NCBI GenBank assembly: GCA_963969495.1
Contig: OZ018324.1
Span: forward strand, 42,716,609 to 42,780,608
Reading direction: 5' to 3'
DNA length: 64,000 bases
Origin: Ceratothoa steindachneri
Lineage: Eukaryota; Arthropoda; Malacostraca; Isopoda; Cymothoidae
Shown here: positions 14,979 to 25,899 of the stretch, piece after piece
Layout: the number at the start of each line of letters is the position of its first letter
Numbering within the stretch: the first letter of the stretch is position 1
Notes under the pieces: model-generated
Told to the model about the DNA's origin: nothing
Databases searched by the model: none
The model's input: only the letters and a program-made list of their open reading frames with translations
Translations under genes and position numbers: made by a program

Positions 14979-16753
14979 TCAAACAGCATTAATTCTATGA
15001 TCGAAAAATGCGAGACCAACAAGATTTTTTTGAAGATACCAAAGGTGTCTGTGAAAGGCTGTGGTTGTTTCTTTAGATATTGTCTGATTTGGGTACTTTT
15101 TTAAAGTTTTAAAAGGCAGAATGTCATTTAAAGGAGCATTAATTAAAATAATGGGCTTTATTCCAAAAACGCGAGTAGACCAAAGCAATAAAAGAGAGCA
15201 CTCTATAATATTGGCCTTTTCACGTTCCGATAGTTTCAGTTGATGCTTAAACAAATATATTTTCAGGACATATATAGCCTTAGCCATCCAGCGTGCATGA
15301 TAAATCGCTCCTCGGGCTCTTAATGTAATTTCTGTCTTATCAATGCTCCCAAGACAGATGAAACTGAATCGCAGCAATTCTTCATAATCGTCACGCAACT
15401 GTCGAGATTTCAAATCTTTCTGTAAATATGGGACCATTTCTTTTCGAAGATTATGCATTACTGGATTGACGAATAAACTGTTATCCACCTCTAAAAAAAA
15501 ATTATTTTTAAGTGACGACCATTGTTCTTTAAAACATTCAAAGAGACTCCTCTTTGAACCACTTGTAGGCCCAAGTAAAATATTGCAAGCACATGAAAAC
15601 ATAATTTTGAAAATATGATGACGGCACGCAATCCAAGCTCTCTTCCTAATATTTTCTCAATTATGGTACAGGCTCCTTTTTGTAGGCCTGTATTTGATGC
15701 AGTTGTGTCAAATATAAGGCCTTGAACTTCGTCATGAAGCTTCCAATTATTAATTGATGAAATGCATGCCATAGCCTGTTCTTCTTCTGTTGCTTGTGGT
15801 ATTTTTGGCACACCAAGAAGTTTTTCCATTCCATTTACAGAAACCATTATTGCAATTCGTTCTACTGTTTCCTTTGCCTCATCAATAGCAGGTAGTAGTT
15901 TTCCATCCCAGTGAAGAAGGATAGGTCCTTGAACAGACAACGAAGCTTTGTCTTCATTGTATGTTACCTCTCTTACTTGCTTTCTGGAACGTCGTATAGA
16001 ACTCCTGGAAAGTGTCATAGCTGCAATATCCTGACCCAAGGCTTGTGCTATTGATCCAGCAACCATTGTTGCTTTTCTATCCGTAATATTTGCACGATCA
16101 AGAACAGCAGCCACACTTGAAGTTGTAAAGATATTTTTTGAATTTGAAGGACTACATTATAGGTTCTTTTTTCTATTTGAAGAAGGTTGACAAACTCTTT
16201 GTCTGCTGCAATTAAACTTTGACCTAGAGATAATGATGACTTGAAATCTGCTTGATTTTAGAAGTATATACTTTTTCTTTGTATTGTAAAACCTTCTCAT
16301 GTCGATAGATTTTGCGGGATTCCTTGGCTGAAGTAACTTATGACGGCAACAGAAATTGGCGGTCTTCTTCATTTTTTACCACATTTAAAGCATTTTTTGA
16401 GGCTATATCAAAAAGTTTAAGAGAGTAGATTCGAAACTACGCTCATTCATTCTATATGAGTACAGTTCGGTTTTGAGGTTCTTCTTCAAAGATAGGTATT
16501 CCTCATATAACCTCGAGAGTTTCCTAACGCAAGAGTCTATTCGCTGTGTGGGAATTCGGGCTCGTTCCCATTCATTTATGACTTTTTTGCAAGCAAGGTT
16601 GTAACTTTGTGTCAAAGTTAATGACTCCACTTGATGGTGGTCCTGAACAACACGAAACACATTACTACATGCTTGTAGTCTTGCATATGAAAGCTCGCAA
16701 GTACGATGTCCTAAAAGCCAGACTGCCGCAGATGAACGAGTACTTCCAGCCAT
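14979..16753 (-). pseudogene. Transposase-like protein of an uncharacterised repeated family
   Basis: This minus-strand gene is nearly complete. The N-terminal segment (16753-16403) starts MAGSTRSSAA and contains a WERARIPTQ motif typical of the start of this family. The middle (16390-16115) is readable with two frame changes and one stop. The core frame 16114-15491 has LLHWDGK (Asp near residue 70) and IFDTTASNTG (Asp near 136), spaced like the first two acids of an RNase-H-fold transposase. One frameshift near 15620 leads to CRHHIF and frame 15602-14979, which includes LRQLRDDYEELL-like, HARWMAKAIY and HLWYL motifs and ends at a stop at 14979. From memory the family is multicopy in arthropods and cnidarians and annotated only as uncharacterised. 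The transposase link is inference from the Asp spacing. Confidence 0.75.
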
Positions 16754-16756
16754 AAT

Positions 16757-16969
16757 CTAAAAAAAAAGAAATAGAAATTTATTGTAACTGAGTGAGCTCA
16801 CGGTTCCCCTCCATTTACTTATACTTAGAAGATATTTTTTTATACTCTAAAATATCTGAATATTTAATATTCCTGAAAGAAAAAGCTTTTATTTGACATA
16901 AATATATAGGCTCCTGTGTTTGTAAAAAATTACGGCCGTCATGCTTAATTAAAATATATATATATATAC

Positions 16970-17028
<59 letters not shown>

Positions 17029-17165
17029 TAGAATTATCTCTCTCTCTATATATATTGTGTGCGAATCAAAATATGAACATAAAGTGTGTTGACATATAAT
17101 TTTAATATTCTTGAAGTAAGTCTGAAATTATCTATGCACTGAATAAACAAAGGATATTACTTACC
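16757..17165 (-). promoter_or_regulatory. Candidate 5' UTR intron and upstream region of the transposase-like gene
   Basis: On the minus strand a TTTTTTTTAG acceptor lies three bases before the MAGSTR start codon. A good donor (ATTTAG|GTAAGTAA) lies near 17165-17158. A TATATAA sequence sits upstream near 17270. This is the layout of a noncoding first exon plus intron, and the intron contains the (TA)n tract. The sequence alone cannot prove use. Confidence 0.35.
16957..17024. repeat. (TA)n microsatellite
   Basis: About 70 bp of interrupted TA repeats, lying inside the candidate intron. Confidence 0.95.
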
Positions 17166-17601
17166 TAAATAATTATATATATACTTGAATAAACCAGCAC
17201 TTGTATTCACTTGTATACGTCAACTGTTAAACTTCAAACTACAAATGAACAATTAATCAATGCTCGCTGAATTATATAGGAAATGGTGCGATTGCATCAC
17301 CATTTGAAACGAGGAGGCGTTATTGCGTCATCACTTTACAAATGGGCTCAGAAATCAACAAGCTGAAACAACAATTATTATTGCATCATACGCCGAGAAT
17401 GTGAATTTCATTCCACTTTTCAGATAATGCAATGTCTTGTTTTTTTGCGAATTATTGTAATTTATAAGGAATCTGTTATCAATGACAAATATATGATAGT
17501 ATATAAGTAACAACCAATAAATGCCTATTATTAAAAAGTTCCAGTATTTTGACTGAAATTTAAAAATATCGAGACACACTTACAACTATTTTCAATTTTT
17601 T
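17166..17601. other. No gene seen
   Basis: AT-rich DNA upstream of the minus-strand transposase-like gene. It may hold that gene's promoter, but nothing firm is visible. Confidence 0.35.
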
Positions 17602-17630
17602 TTATATATTTTTGGCCCCCCCTAATATAA

Positions 17631-17633
<3 letters not shown>

Positions 17634-17704
<71 letters not shown>
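17634..17704. repeat. (TA)n microsatellite adjoining a PLE end
   Basis: The TA run starts exactly where the PLE2 reading frame (minus strand) stops being recognisable after the GSIEP codons. Confidence 0.95.
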
Positions 17705-17706
<2 letters not shown>

Positions 17707-18960
17707 TTCTATTGATCCTACAGCTGTGGCAGCGTTATTAATTTTGACTTGTATTTTATTAATATTTCTTACACGTTTTTTAAAAGGGTCTTCGAGGTGA
17801 TATAAAACATCTGCGAATGACATTCTTTATTCCTAGACGTCTTTCGACCATGATAGGTCCTCTTCAGGGAAGGAACAAAAATGGAATTATTCCAAAATTG
17901 CTACATTATATATAGTATTTCTACGCAAACATAAGTATTACAAAAATTGGCCAATCATGGAGAGAAATTTTTAATGGAAAACTAAGCGCTACAAGAAACA
18001 TGAAATTGGAAGGCGCAGATTGTCTGACAAGTGAACAAAGTGAAACTAAAGTGAAGATGTGATAACAATAAGAGAAAGTAAAACAAAGTAAGGAAAGTAA
18101 AAACAAGTAACATAACAATACATAAACAAAGCTCACAGCTAAGATAACTCAAAACGGCATGAATGCTACAATAAACACATGAATCAATGATAAAAAGAAT
18201 TAGGGAACAGAGATTAGGTCTTCCCGCTTCTGTATGAGGGACATAGATGCTAAAGTGTGAGAAAGGAAGTAATCATGATGAATGATGAGTAAATGCATGA
18301 TGATGGTTCGGAATCCACGTTAATTAATAGGTCCCCCTTTTCCTTTGGGCAAGGGTATTCCACCCTTTCCACTTTTGACTACCGAGGTTGCTCAATCTGC
18401 CTCCTCACCAATTTGTCCTCTTTGAACTCGAAACTTTCTGTCTTCCACTATAAACCCTCTTCTAAAGCTTGTTCCCGACTTCCCATTAAGCACTTCACTA
18501 TCGGTTCACTTAAACTGAGAGTCAGAAGTGTGGGGAGGTTCTCCAGGAGCAAGTCGGCCACGGGCTTCCCCTCCTCTTCTGTGCTCCCGAGCCTCCGATC
18601 GTGGGAGGGGTACAAAGTGGAGGAGTAACCGCAAGCAGTACCTATTGTCCCCATAAGAAAAATAAAAATCTGACTATTTGTCGATCCGATCTATTTTTCT
18701 GGCAAAGGAGGCAAAGGAAAAATCCAGTTTGAAAACGTGCTTCTTTTAACGGCGGTCAACTCGGGGTTCCGAGATGTCGAGAGGATGGTTTCCGGCTGAA
18801 GTTGCACGTTAATTGCCGATATCTTTATTTGAATGATGAAGGCTTCGGTCATCCTCAATCTTCTGCGAGTTTGGAGTCTCAGGATGATGGAGGTGTCCTG
18901 ATTCAGATTTTTACGGGTTAGGGTAGTGCCATGAGAGTGGGCGTCTTTTTAATCGCGTAA
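17705..18960 (-). mobile_element. Penelope-like element PLE2: C-terminus, 3' region and restart of the next unit
   Basis: Read on the minus strand, 18960-18690 encodes a Penelope-like C-terminus with RRRLRMTEAFIIQIK, matching the end of the GIY-YIG domain. Noncoding DNA follows, then a hammerhead-like motif (17875-17825). A new ORF start MSFADVLYHLEDPFKKRVRN begins at 17823 and runs only about 40 residues before the (TA)n tract. A 3' end followed by a 5' start is the pseudo-LTR arrangement expected of Penelope-like elements. The 17720-18030 part is over 90% identical by eye to the reverse complement of 23610-23900. Confidence 0.7.
17825..17875 (-). ncRNA. Hammerhead-like ribozyme motif, PLE2
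   Basis: Minus-strand order is CTGAAGA (17867-17861), stem GACC-TATCAT-GGTC, GAAA, GACGTC (17841-17836), then TAGGAATAAAG. The CTGANGA box and GAAA box match the hammerhead core, and stem-I pairing is possible between TTCCT upstream and AGGAA downstream. One extra G lies between the CTGANGA box and the stem, and stem III would be very short. Both points weaken the call. Short stem III is a known trait of PLE hammerheads. Confidence 0.5.
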
Positions 18961-19029
18961 TCTTGAGGGTGAGCTGTCAGTCGCCTTGACAGGGTTTTGG
19001 AGGTCACGACGATGTACTTTGAATTGCGG

Positions 19030-22000
19030 TGTTCACAGTCACCAATTTTGCACGAATATTCGTACACCCTGTAACCGTCTTAAATGTAGTGCGGTGTATA
19101 ATGGCTCTCTGTCGAGTTTCTCGAGTGGTTTTGTGAGTCTTGTGTGAGTGTATGTGTTGAGGGGTGCTATTTGATGTTGTCGTGTAGTGTGGATATTCTC
19201 GTATATAGGGAAGAGTGGCAAGCGCGTTTCAAAGCAGAGTTCTGAATGCGCTAAGCCTTCTGCTGCCACGGGTCACTCGCGGCTACGAGTGACAGTGGGG
19301 CGTACGTGAGAAGAGGTAGCACGACTGTTTTGTATAGGTGTAACTAAAGTTTTATGCCCACAGGGTATAACCTGCGCAGCGATGTGTTTGTACGTGAGAC
19401 TCTTGCTTGTCTTATGTTCTGGTGTATATGGAACATGAGGGTCTTGTCTAAAGTTACCCCAAGGGTTTTTCTCTGTTGTGTGTATTCGAGTCTTGTTGGG
19501 TTTAGATGGTTCATGTGTAGTGTGTGTGAGAAGATTTGTAGGTTATGCACGAAGTGATCTCTTGCGCCCTAGAGTGTCATCTGTCTCTTCTGAGGATTCG
19601 TGGCTATCAGCCATTTATCCTTGTTTTCTGTCTTAGTGTCTAGTATTATTTGTGCGTGGAGCGCGATTTATTCTGATCCACGGCTGCTGACGAGAATGGT
19701 CTCGTCATCGGCGTAGGACACTGTCTATGTTTTTACAGCATTTTTCGGGTCGGCGTGGGGTGTCATTTGTGTACATGATGTATAGTGTGGGTGCCAGTAC
19801 GCTTCCTTGGAGAACGCCTGAGCGTGGTGGGAAGGGTTGTGAGAGGGTATTGTTGTATTTTATGTGGCATCTCCGTTCAGTGAGGTAGTGCTTGCTGATG
19901 TAGAGTCCTAGCTGATGGAGAGTGTCTTTATTCTGTCATGAACGATGGTCACAGCCGCCTGAGTGGACCGGCCCATACTGAACTTATATTGGTGGGATGA
20001 GAACCATTCCCTCTCTTCCAGGTATTACCGTAGGCGGCAGTTGATCATGCGTTCGAGTATTTTGCCTAGGTGCTCTAATAGAGCAATAGTCCTGAATTGT
20101 TTGGGTGTTTTGGGTCTTTGTTCGTTTTGTGTAGAAGTATGTTGTGAGAGATTTTGAATAATTAAGGGAAGTTGCCTGATGCTAGTGAGGCGTTGAATAT
20201 CTGTGTTAGTGTGGGGTATATGTTTGTGGGGAGGTTGTGTATTAGTGTGGCTGGTAGCCAGGAGGGGCCGGAATCACGTTTTGGTGTCGTTTTAATGTAG
20301 TGTTTTGTTTCCTCGAGGGTGATGGGAGTGGTCAGTGTGGCTGTCTAGTCAAGCAGCTCTATTCGTATCAGGGGGGCGGGCCTTAGCTCGTGAGCGTGGG
20401 CCCGGCACCACTCCTGACTTCCTGGAAGTGCTCCCGCGCGTGTGGTTTAGGTTGGTTGTGTGTATGTAATGTGTCCCAGTGGAACTTAAATGCTTTGAGG
20501 ATGACATTAGTGTCTGTGAGTGTTTGGTTGTTTACTTGGAGGGTAATGGGTTTGGGGGGTTCAGTGCCTAGCAACCTTTTTACGTGCCGCCAGAAGAAGG
20601 AGGGGTTAGCACAACGGGTGTCGTCCACAAGGCCGACTGTGTGATCAGTCTCTGATTGTGTATAGAAAATACGAAATGTTTTATGCAAGTGTAGATTTTT
20701 TGTGGTGAGTGTAGGTTACGTGCTGTGGTAATATTGTTAATGATTGAGCACCAATGGTCATCCAACAGGTCTGAATTGGTGTGGTCCAGGTAGGGGTTTT
20801 GTGGCGTGTTGTCTGTTGTGTCTCTTGAATTCTTCTCAGTTCATATTTTTGTAGTCGAAGAGAGGTGGTGTGGGTATGAGTATGGGAGATGCAAATATGA
20901 TAAAGCATATCGGTATGTGGTCAGAGAGTACGTGGGGACCCGGTGAGATGTAGGTGTAGAATCGTGTAGCGTGGTCGTTGGGTACACCACGTCCGTGGAC
21001 GTGGTACCTCAACGAGTACCAAAGAATGTGGGAAAGGTTGGTCCGATGTGCTCGCAGCGATTGCCCAAAAAGGCACCGGCCAGGTACCTTCCTGCATCAT
21101 TCGTACTGTTAGAAAGGAGTGTTGGGTGAAAGGCGTTGAGGTCCCCAGCAAAAAAGCTAGGAAATTTGTGGTTTGATAGAGCCGGAGTAGGACTTCTATC
21201 TTTAATTGTAAGCGTGGTGGTCTGTAGTGTGTGACCACTAGGAAGGATACGGAGCTTGTCTATACCTTGTAGGCTAGAAAAGAGTCATCTTGTGTTTGGA
21301 TGAGGGAGTGGTGTATAGAGCGCTTTACAAGGATCGCTAATCCTAGATGCGGCGCCTGTAGAGATAGATAACTGTGATAACCTGCAATGCGGAGTCTGTT
21401 GTTGGGAGGATGTAGGCTAGTCGAGTTCAAGAGTATTATGTCAGGTTTTGTCTGTTTAGGATCCAGTTGGCAACAGTATGGCGAATAGCGTGCCAACTGC
21501 GTACGTTTATTTGTGTCACGTTGAGGCGACTTATTGTCGTGGGCGGAGTGCGCGTGAGGTTGATTTAGACCAAACCGTTCCCCTCTTCCTAGTTTTTGCC
21601 CAGGAGGCGTGAGGAGCCAGGACCTTTAGGCGTTTCGGCTGTTGTTTAAAGAGGTTGTCAGTGGTGTTATTGGGTGGGCAGCCGTGGTGGAGGGAGAAGT
21701 GTGCTCTGTGGAGGGAGGTTTAGAGTTAGCGGTCGTGGAAGCAAGGTTGGAGAGAGTAGAGTCTAGGAGAAGAAGGTTAGGAGCAGAGGTGAAGTGAGTA
21801 GAGCTAGTAGATGGGAGGACTAGAGATAGTAGGAGACGTGCAGATTATAATAGGTGAGGTGTCAGGAGAGAAAGGAGTTTGAGACGAAGAAGGAGGGGTG
21901 AAAGGTGGAGAAGAAGGTACAGCAGAAGGAGAGGTGGTCGGCTTTTCGCGTGGTTGTGTGTGAGTGGGGGTGGGGGGGCTCGTGGTAGTTTTTATTTTGT

Positions 22001-23430
22001 TTCATACAGCGTTTTGTGGGCTTGGGGGAGGTTAAGGTTGTAGTGTCAGTAGAACTGGGGTTGGAGGCTGTGAGAGGGTGGGTGAGGACGGTGGGAGGGG
22101 AATTTTTGGCAATAGGGGGGTGGAGTAGAGGTTGCCGAAGGGGGAATGGTGGTGGTAGGAGGCGGTTTAGTATAGAGGAGGAAAAAGTGGGAGCTGTGGA
22201 GTGAGCAGAGGAGGCAGTTGAAAGAGAGATGGGAGCAGTGGACAGAGGGGGTAGGTTAGGCGGGTGCGGTAGCAAGAGGTGCAGGGACAGAAGGGCGGGA
22301 GGGGGCGGGAGCGTGGTGAGAGTGGATGGCGGTGGGTCCAGGGGGAAGGTGTTCGTGCCCAGCAGGATGAGGAGGAGTGCGGGTCTTCTGTGTGTATGCT
22401 CTTCGATTAAAACGAACACCTTCTCGGGGAAGGAGGTCTGTTCTAAACCGTGTGAGGCGAAAAGTCTGTTGAGTATATTTGCCTATAGACGAGGGTCACC
22501 CCCGACATGTCCTTTGCCACCGTTGAGAGCAAGGTGGCCAGGTGTAGCTTTGGGTGTGTGGTCTCGTTGGGTGTGTGGTGTGGGTGTTGTAAGGAGCTAG
22601 GGTGGGGGTGGGTGTCAGGATATGTGGGTGAGTTTGGGTTGTTGCTGGAGTTGGGTGTGTCTGGGCTGGGATAGAAAGAGATGCGGACACCGTTGCATCG
22701 GTAGCGGCGGCGAATGTTCTTGTGAGGGAGGGGGGACAGAGTGTGTGGTTGTGTAGATGGGTTGAGGACGCCGTATAGCCGCTATGGCGTCAGAGCGGGC
22801 CTTACTTAAGTAAGTGCATTTTGGGTTGACGGCCACATGGTCGCCGCCACAGTTGGAGCAGAGGGGTATGGTGGCTGTGCAGGTGGTGTTGTAGTGGCCC
22901 ACTACACTGCATTTGGAGCATACCATGTCTGATTGGCAGTTTCGTGTTGTGTGCCCGGTTTTGTAACACCAAGGGCATTGTGATGGTCTTATGTTAAGTT
23001 GTGACTCGATGTTGTATGTGTATGTTAGCGTGCCGCAGACGTTGATGCCTTGGTCTAGCAGCAACAGTGATTTGTTGTGTTGGTCGGACAGTGTGATCAC
23101 TGCCCGTTGTTTTGTGGGGTTGAAGTATAGGTCTGTGATTACCTCCTCTCGATAATTCTGTCTAAGGTGTGTGCGGAGGTCATCAGTGGAGAAGGCCAAC
23201 CATAGGGGCTTGTGATGCACATTTGGTGTCTTTTTACTACACCGTCGGATAAATTTATCTGTAGGTCTAATGCGCGGGGGTTTCAGATGCGTGTTGGTGG
23301 AATTTTACTGCGTCCTCCTGTGAGCGGAAGTCAGATTTCTGGCATTTATGTGTCTTTATTATGTTCATGACAGGGGTGAAGTGTGTAGCGGCTAAGTTTA
23401 GGAGTGTGTGTTCATTGTTCATTGTGGGTT
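19030..23430 (-). mobile_element. LINE 1 (I/Jockey-like) with CCHC ORF1, degenerate
   Basis: A long minus-strand non-LTR element. ORF1 starts near 23422 (MNNEHTLLNLAATH) and carries three zinc knuckles near 22975-22810: CPWCYKTGHTTRNC, CSKCSVVGHYNTTC and CSNCGGDHVAVNPKC. A proline-rich stretch follows. ORF2 begins with an APE-type endonuclease (21540-20900, with ILLNSTSL and AILVKRSIHHS). The reverse transcriptase lies around 20690-19700, with RSGVLQGSVLAPTLYIMY just upstream of a decayed catalytic box. The C-terminal domain ends at the stop near 19039. The region is GC-richer than its surroundings. Many stops and frameshifts are present. It lies between two inverted PLE ends. Confidence 0.85.
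22496..23422 (-). pseudogene. LINE 1 ORF1, Gag-like zinc-knuckle protein
   Basis: The intact frame 23220-22615 encodes 201 residues. It has an RNA-binding-like region followed by three CCHC knuckles (CX2CX4HX4C spacing in the first two), then a proline/glutamine-rich tail. The true start lies upstream at about 23422; two or three stops between 23300 and 23220 break it. Such ORF1 proteins bind LINE RNA. The element context is clear from the downstream endonuclease and RT. Confidence 0.8.
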
Positions 23431-23609
23431 TTTTGTTTGTTGTGTGTAGGAGGGTGAGTTAGGAAGTATTGCTTGCCCATTTCTTTCTTTATATGTAGGT
23501 CCCTCCGCCCCGCTGATAATGATCCTATGAAAATGACTCGGATGTGGTGATAAATGATGAGTGAGGATGGATCTCGTTGGGGTCCTGAGAGGGTGTAAAA
23601 ATAAGTGAG
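23431..23609. other. LINE 1 5' region / PLE junction
   Basis: Likely the 5' UTR of LINE 1 meeting PLE DNA. The exact boundary could not be fixed. Confidence 0.35.
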
Positions 23610-23956
23610 ACAATCTGAGCCTTCAAATTTCATGTTTCTTGTAGCGCTTAGTTTCCCCTTAAAAATTTCCTGCCCCATGATTGGCCAATTTTTGTAATAC
23701 TTATGTTCGCGTAGAAATACTATATATAATGTAGCAATTTTTGAATAATTCAAGTTCGGTTCATTCCCTAAAGATGACCTAACATGGTCGAAAGACGTCT
23801 AGGAATAAAGAGTGTCATTCGCGGATGTTTTTTCTTTCCCCGAAGACTCCGTTAAAAAACGTGTAAGAAATATTAAGAAAATACAAGTTAAAATTAATAA
23901 CTCTGCCCCAACTGTGAACTTGAATAGAACCTGCATACAACATGTCCTTTTACATA
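23610..23956 (+). mobile_element. Penelope-like end PLE3: 3' region, hammerhead-like motif and ORF start
   Basis: The sequence 23610-23900 is the inverted homologue of 17720-18030. The motif at 23767-23800 is followed by AATAAAG. The ORF start at 23812 (MSFADVFSFPEDSVKKRVRN) reads about 48 residues, including NRTCIQHVLLHN, before the (TA)n tract. This is the same 5' end as PLE2 in the other orientation. Confidence 0.7.
23755..23810 (+). ncRNA. Hammerhead-like motif, PLE3 (core mutated)
   Basis: CTAAAGATGACC-TAACAT-GGTCGAAAGACGTCTAGGAATAAAG parallels the PLE2 motif, but the invariant G of the CTGANGA box is A, so it should be inactive. The stem arms GACC/GGTC are intact. Confidence 0.4.
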
Positions 23957-23958
23957 AT

Positions 23959-24046
<88 letters not shown>
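23957..24046. repeat. (TA)n microsatellite adjoining a PLE end
   Basis: The TA run directly follows the truncated PLE3 ORF start, mirroring the arrangement at 17634-17704. Confidence 0.95.
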
Positions 24047-24048
<2 letters not shown>

Positions 24049-24397
24049 TATATACAAATGCGAAAATTAGCCAAACTCATCTACTTAATTAGTATGAATT
24101 TTCTCGTAAAATCCCTATATCTTTTGTAGCTTTTATACTTAGATTTATTACATTTTTATGCCGTCTACCCTAACAAAGAGCCATTACACTTATAAACATC
24201 TCAATCTTCAAAACTAGCCTTTTTTTTGGCTAGACGAGATGCCCCAATGCCTATTCCTCTAGCCTAGTATTCATTAGATTATATAACGATGGGGAAACAG
24301 ATGTGATCAATATGTAATTATCAAGATATTTTATATAGTTATGTAACTTAAAACACAATGTTAAATGAATAATGCCTAAATCCAATTTTGCCACCAG
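24047..24397. other. No gene seen; ends in a splice acceptor
   Basis: AT-rich DNA leading to the TTTTGCCACCAG acceptor of the exon at 24398. Confidence 0.45.
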
Positions 24398-24548
24398 CTG
24401 TTCCTGATCCTCCGCGAAATTGCTCCATCACAAACCAGACGAGCGAGGCTTTGGTGGTTGAATGTTTCCCAGGATTTGATGGAGGCCTACCCCAGACCTT
24501 CTTTATGGAAGCTTGGGATAATTCAGAACTATTATCTAATAAGACAAG
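24398..24548 (+). CDS. Single exon of a sidestep-like cell-surface protein (fibronectin III region)
   Basis: A 151-bp open exon bounded by a CAG acceptor and an AG|GTTAGT donor. It encodes VPDPPRNCSITNQTSEALVV, then ECFPGFDGGLPQTFF, then EAWDNSELLSNKTR. The pattern P-PP-NC...N-T...L-V-C--GFDGGL-Q-F--E matches the fibronectin III region of arthropod sidestep-family membrane receptors, as recalled. There are no stops, there are two potential N-glycosylation sites (NCS, NQT), and the splice phases are consistent (two leading bases, two trailing bases). It is the only undamaged host-like coding exon here; the neighbouring exons must lie outside the window or be unrecognised. The gene family call is from pattern memory. 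Confidence 0.65.
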
Positions 24549-25360
24549 GTTAGTGTGTTTTGATTGTTCCAAAGTGCAGTTGTAGGAAATATTTTCTACC
24601 TTTGCTACCCAATTAATAGTCATGTCCTTTCTGCACGATCCATTTTATTTTAAGTTATATTAACCGCAAATTTACTCTAAAATTTTCAATACAAATTTTA
24701 TATTCTAAAATTGTACACAGAATTGACAGTAAGTTAATGTATTTCTTCACACTAAAATTAATTTCGTGATTAGGGCATATTTTACTGTAATTAGGCTAAA
24801 CCACATGATTATATATATGTTTGTGCTGTGCACACTGGTCTTCAAATTTATGGCACGTATAGTAGTTAGCTTAAGGTTCAAGTCGCACTTAGATCGACTA
24901 CTAAATCATCGTTTGGATGATGCGCCTTTATATCCTGCAAGTCTCTTTTCATACATAGGCTTGCCAAACCACAGCGCCGATACAAATGCAGCCGTAACCC
25001 CTGAAGTAGCGTAACTATTTCATATTTGCATTGGAATAAAGATACAATTATGTTGATGCAGTGGATACAGGGTTGGTTCGTACTGGAGATAATGGATAGG
25101 GATGAAATCGGATGGCGATTAATAGGTCGGAGGCCTTTATCGTCCGTTAAATTATTATAACAATTAAAATGAGAGTGCTTGATTTTTTATAGTTTTTGTC
25201 ATAGGTCTTTGCGGTTTATTGTCTACATCAAGCTCCAAGTACAACTTAACAATTTTAGGTAAAAGTTTGATATACTTTGTCTCAATCTGATATAAAGGTG
25301 ACAACATTTTTAGTGAATTCCTTCAACAAATACAGGGCAAATGTAACCAACCCACACACC
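24549..25360. other. No gene seen, probable intron
   Basis: AT-rich DNA after the exon. The frame 24766-25014 has no recognisable domain. Confidence 0.4.
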
Positions 25361-25800
25361 ATACTTTGCATGGTGTATACTTACTGCCTGCGTAATTTGT
25401 CCCGATTTAAAGAATAATTTGTTTTTGTATATATTTTAGGTTATTTGACATTTAACTGTGTTAGGTTGTTTGTCTTTTTATAAAAGGGGCGATAAGTTAT
25501 TTTAGTTTAATTAATTAAGCAGAATATTCGTAGTAAAAATAACGTTCAAAAGTGTAAACAAAACCTGCTTAACATATTATCATGTAATGATATGAACATA
25601 TACATAATTCCAAACTTATTTTTAACAACTTTCTGTGCAATATAAAAAAAATTGATCTAACCTTAAATAATAATATAAAAAACGAACCAAACAACCTAAC
25701 TTCTGTAACACAATAAAAAAAGGCTAAAAAGAAAACCCCAATCTATTTAGTAATAATACATATGAATGAATCGCTGACAATATACACCATACAAAGTAGG
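25361..25800. repeat. Imperfect foldback repeat, MITE-like
   Basis: The left arm (about 25361-25490) and the reverse complement of the right arm (about 25675-25800) share ACTTTGyATGGTGTATA and GTTAGGTTGTTTG in the same order, with similar spacing. The centre is near 25580. No target duplication was identified and no coding sequence lies between the arms. Confidence 0.5.
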
Positions 25801-25899
25801 TCACCAATATCGTACATAATAACTTTTTTATTAACTGATATTTCCAAATACTGCTCAGTATATTAATTTGTCTGTTAACTTATCTCTCGAATAATATAT

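Noticed and set aside
21862..22600. Long proline/threonine-rich and glycine-rich ORFs on both strands
   Set aside because: They are strongly biased frames within the LINE 1 ORF1-ORF2 linker. The plus-strand one is a shadow.
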